Source of the DNA: Akkermansia sp.
GTDB lineage: Bacteria > Verrucomicrobiota > Verrucomicrobiia > Verrucomicrobiales > Akkermansiaceae
Direction of reading: 5' to 3'
Assembly: GCA_017555205.1 (NCBI GenBank)
Contig: JAFZGW010000002.1
Coordinates: forward strand, 79,714 to 143,713
DNA: 64,000 nt
Position numbers and translations under genes: made by a program. Positions 61,509-64,000 of the stretch are shown in pieces; the first letter of the stretch is position 1; every line of letters starts with the position of its first letter. The notes beneath the pieces were generated by a model. The model saw only the letters and a program-made list of their open reading frames with translations, had not been told where the DNA came from and did no database searches.

Positions 61509-63773
61509 ATGAAACGAAGCATTTTCACCGGACTTTTACTGTCACTGGCAGCCTGTTTGGCAACAGCAGCTGAACCGACACAGCAAAAACCGAACATTAT
61601 ATTGGTACTGGTAGACGATATGGGCTGGGGCGACTTAGGCCTGAACCAGCCTGCCGAACATGCTGATACACCGCGAATTGATACACCTACACTGGATAGA
61701 CTGGCCACGCAGGGTGCCCAGTTGCGGCGCCACTATACATGCGCGCCGGTTTGCGCACCGGCCAGAGCCTCGCTCTTCACCGGTTTGCACCAAGGACATG
61801 CTGAGGTGATTCGCAACAACAGTTTCGATGCCGCACTGGAGAACGGCCACACTTTAGCCACCGTATTGAAAGCGGCCGGCTATAGCACCGCCCTTATTGG
61901 CAAATGGGGAATCGGCGGCGGCCGAGAAAGCGGCGGTACCCCCACTACCTGCCCGGCATGGCCCACCAAACGCGGTTTTGACTACTTCTTCGGCTACAAC
62001 AACCACTTGGCCGGCCACCGCCATTACCCCAAGGAGGAGAGCAACGCAGACCCGGAAACACACCGCAACGCCATCTGGGACGGAGATGAAATGATAACCG
62101 ACCGACTGGATGGCTGCTACTGCACGGATCTCTTCACAGCCCGCGCAAAAAAATGGATTACCGAGCAAAAACTGGCGGACAAAGATAAGCCCATCTTCTT
62201 GGCTCTCACCTATGTAGCGCCGCATGCACGCTTGGGGATTCCGGCAGGTCCCTACCCCGCCGGCGGCGGTCTGACCGGTGGTGTGCAATGGTTGGGTATC
62301 CCGGGGCAAATGATTAACACAGCCCGCCCGGCTGACTGGGATTCCTTCATTCACCCGCAGTATCGCAATGCGTGGCAGGAATATGCTGCTGCGCGCTATG
62401 GCAGCAATGCAGCCCACAAGCTTATGACAGCCCGCCGCCACGCCTCGATGATTACACGCGTAGACGAGGGCGTGGGCGACCTTGTCAAACTCTGCGAGGA
62501 TTTGGGAATTGCAGAAAACACGGTTATCATCTTCACCAGCGACAACGGCTCACACGATGAACCCGGCGCGGTATACGGTTTTGCCGGGCACCCGGCTCCG
62601 GCGCAAGACCCCTCCTTCTTCCGCAGTTACGGCAACCACGATGGGATTAAACGCGACGTCTTCGATGGCGGCCTGCGCGTACCCTGCGTGGTATATGCCC
62701 CCGGCATCATCAAAGGAGGCTTGGTGAGCACCACCCCCACCCAATTCCAGGATTGGATGGCTACCGTAGCCGATTTAGCAGGTGTACCGGTCCCTGCCCG
62801 TTGCGACGGCACCTCACTGCTGCCCCTGCTGCAAGGGCATGATACCCTGAGCGCTCAATCCAACCGCGTATTGTATGCGGAGTATGCCTTCGGGGGCGGC
62901 ATGGCCCAATACCGAGACTATGCCGACAACAAGAAAGGCCGAGTGCGCGGAGAACAGCAGGTGCTGATTTTCTTCGACAACCACAGCAATCGTTGGATTA
63001 AAGCCCTGCGTACCGGTGTCAAAAACGGCACCGAGGATTGGGAACTTTTCGACACGGAGACAGACCCCCACGAAAGCAGCCCCCTGCCCGAAAGCAAATG
63101 CCCGCAAATGCAGCAATTCCTGCATAACCTCGCCCTGTGGAATCGCCGCGCGTATGACTATTACCGCGACCCCCAAGCCCCAAGGCGCAACAACAGCTGT
63201 GGTGGTTTCCGCAGCTACGATATGAACCTTGTTCCGGCCAATCCCCCCACCTGCCCGGAGCAACTCCATACCGGTCTTTACATACAGCAAGTACAAGCAG
63301 AATCCCCTTGGGTACCCGCAGGTGTGAACGCCCCTGCCACGCTCGACCTGCAAGTAGACAATCCGAACGGTGCCACCCTGCCCGCCGGTACCATCACCAC
63401 CTACACTGGTTACATCAATGTGCCCAATGACGGCAACCACTGGCACTTCTACCTCACTCTCAGTGATGTTCCGGGCAGCAAGGCCTTCGTGAAGCTCCAT
63501 AACTTCAACCTGGTGGATGCGGACTTCAATTACACCCCCGGCACCACTGCCACAGAATCCGCCGCAGCCAATACCGTGGAGCTGGATGCCGCCCGCACCG
63601 GCAAGAAGGGAATTCCGTTGAAAGCCGGGCTACACCCCATCACCATCAACGTAGTACAGGGCCAATCCGCCCCCGGCACACTGCAGATGGAGTGGAACCG
63701 CGGACCGCACAACGGCAAACAAACACCCCGCGTATCCATCCCGGCCAATGCGTTTAAACACGCCGGCCATTAA
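61509..63773 (+). CDS. Secreted sulfatase with C-terminal PA14-like domain
   Basis: 754 residues from MKRSIFTGLLLSLAACLATA (signal peptide; a Cys at the end could also be lipidated). Type I sulfatase domain (about 25-550): PNIILVLVDDMGWGDLG metal motif and the formylglycine site CAPARASLFTG (C-x-P-x-R) near 85, GKWGIGG, and FTSDNGSHDEPG. The Cys is modified by a formylglycine-generating enzyme. The last ~165 residues (from HTGLYIQQVQAESPWVP) look like a PA14-type carbohydrate-binding domain. Likely removes sulfate from host or algal glycans. In-frame starts upstream lack a signal peptide and were rejected. Terminator follows. Confidence 0.9.
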   Translation: MKRSIFTGLLLSLAACLATAAEPTQQKPNIILVLVDDMGWGDLGLNQPAEHADTPRIDTPTLDRLATQGAQLRRHYTCAPVCAPARASLFTGLHQGHAEVIRNNSFDAALENGHTLATVLKAAGYSTALIGKWGIGGGRESGGTPTTCPAWPTKRGFDYFFGYNNHLAGHRHYPKEESNADPETHRNAIWDGDEMITDRLDGCYCTDLFTARAKKWITEQKLADKDKPIFLALTYVAPHARLGIPAGPYPAGGGLTGGVQWLGIPGQMINTARPADWDSFIHPQYRNAWQEYAAARYGSNAAHKLMTARRHASMITRVDEGVGDLVKLCEDLGIAENTVIIFTSDNGSHDEPGAVYGFAGHPAPAQDPSFFRSYGNHDGIKRDVFDGGLRVPCVVYAPGIIKGGLVSTTPTQFQDWMATVADLAGVPVPARCDGTSLLPLLQGHDTLSAQSNRVLYAEYAFGGGMAQYRDYADNKKGRVRGEQQVLIFFDNHSNRWIKALRTGVKNGTEDWELFDTETDPHESSPLPESKCPQMQQFLHNLALWNRRAYDYYRDPQAPRRNNSCGGFRSYDMNLVPANPPTCPEQLHTGLYIQQVQAESPWVPAGVNAPATLDLQVDNPNGATLPAGTITTYTGYINVPNDGNHWHFYLTLSDVPGSKAFVKLHNFNLVDADFNYTPGTTATESAAANTVELDAARTGKKGIPLKAGLHPITINVVQGQSAPGTLQMEWNRGPHNGKQTPRVSIPANAFKHAGH

Positions 63774-63788
63774 AGTGAAGGATTTCTC

Positions 63789-63824
63789 AAAAAGCCGCAG
63801 TCCTGACCGACTGCGGCTTTTTTT
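63789..63824 (+). terminator. Terminator of the sulfatase gene
   Basis: A 14-bp stem AAAAAGCCGCAGTC with a 6-base loop, ending in T7, 15 bases after the stop. Confidence 0.94.
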
Positions 63825-63862
63825 AGCACGATTTGGGATACGGAAAGACTCGCCGCTATCGG

Positions 63863-63884
63863 GTCTGTTTCAAATCTGCTGGTA
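63863..63884. repeat. 22-bp dispersed repeat, copy 2
   Basis: GTCTGTTTCAAATCTGCTGG plus TA, one difference from the copy at 50934. The remaining ~115 bases to the window edge show no gene. Confidence 0.6.
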
Positions 63885-64000
63885 AAAATTGGAAAAAGAG
63901 AGCATTCTCGGAGATATAGGGTAGGGATGGCTAAGAAGTAACAAATTTCTATAACTCGAGAAGAATGAATGTATAGGAGGATGCTTACATCTATTTCCGA

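Overview
The window is bacterial chromosome of moderately GC-rich, gene-dense type. Ankyrin-repeat lipoproteins, an autotransporter, an outer-membrane barrel protein, a secreted sulfatase with an accessory domain, a galactokinase plus SGLT-type transporter pair, M29 aminopeptidases and a gcvTHP operon together suggest a Gram-negative, probably gut-associated member of the Verrucomicrobiota (Akkermansia-like). This is inference from gene content; no rRNA is present to confirm it. Promoters follow TTGACA/TATAAT. In about 25 genes the start codon lies only 6-10 bases after the -10 box, so leaderless or nearly leaderless mRNAs appear to be the rule.

0-4.6 kb: a cut-off ankyrin membrane protein; a Ro60-like (TROVE/DUF2828-type, vWA) protein; directly upstream of it, on the same strand, a ~700-base noncoding array. 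The array starts at its own promoter (2996-3021) and holds at least five related RNA units with covarying hairpins. Three are ~147-base tandem copies. One carries a circularly permuted tRNA-like module (T-arm, closed acceptor-like stem, D-arm), the hallmark of bacterial YrlA-type Y RNAs. This is the strongest candidate for an undescribed system. A second ankyrin-type protein follows.

4.7-20.5 kb: aroB, two tandem M29 aminopeptidases, a metallophosphoesterase, small membrane proteins, an L,D-transpeptidase-like lipoprotein, a two-gene unit (transglutaminase-like protein and thioredoxin-fold protein lacking CXXC), polA, ispF, pncC, and an IS66-transposase-derived ORF. A gene-free AT-rich kilobase with palindromes follows.

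21.5-29.8 kb: recQ, a Sel1-like protein, then an AT-rich island: HTH-fused C5 methyltransferase, HpaII-like endonuclease, Vsr, a truncated ATPase, an HTH-like protein with a mirrored divergent promoter, and several small ORFs.

29.9-37.4 kb: gcvT-gcvH-gcvP with a structured RNA element between gcvH and gcvP, hpt, a YitT/YczE-like membrane protein, an intact ISL3-family insertion sequence, and a decayed end of a related element about 1.5 kb away.

37.4-50.9 kb: MscS channel, galK and SGLT transporter, ankyrin and other lipoproteins, rimO, an FKBP isomerase, and a promoter-coupled ATPase + PD-(D/E)XK nuclease pair that resembles a two-gene defence module.

49.9-64 kb: outer-membrane barrel protein, autotransporter, fabH, mfd, two tandem NADAR-like proteins, lemA, tig, a sulfatase, and about 175 bases without a gene at the right edge.
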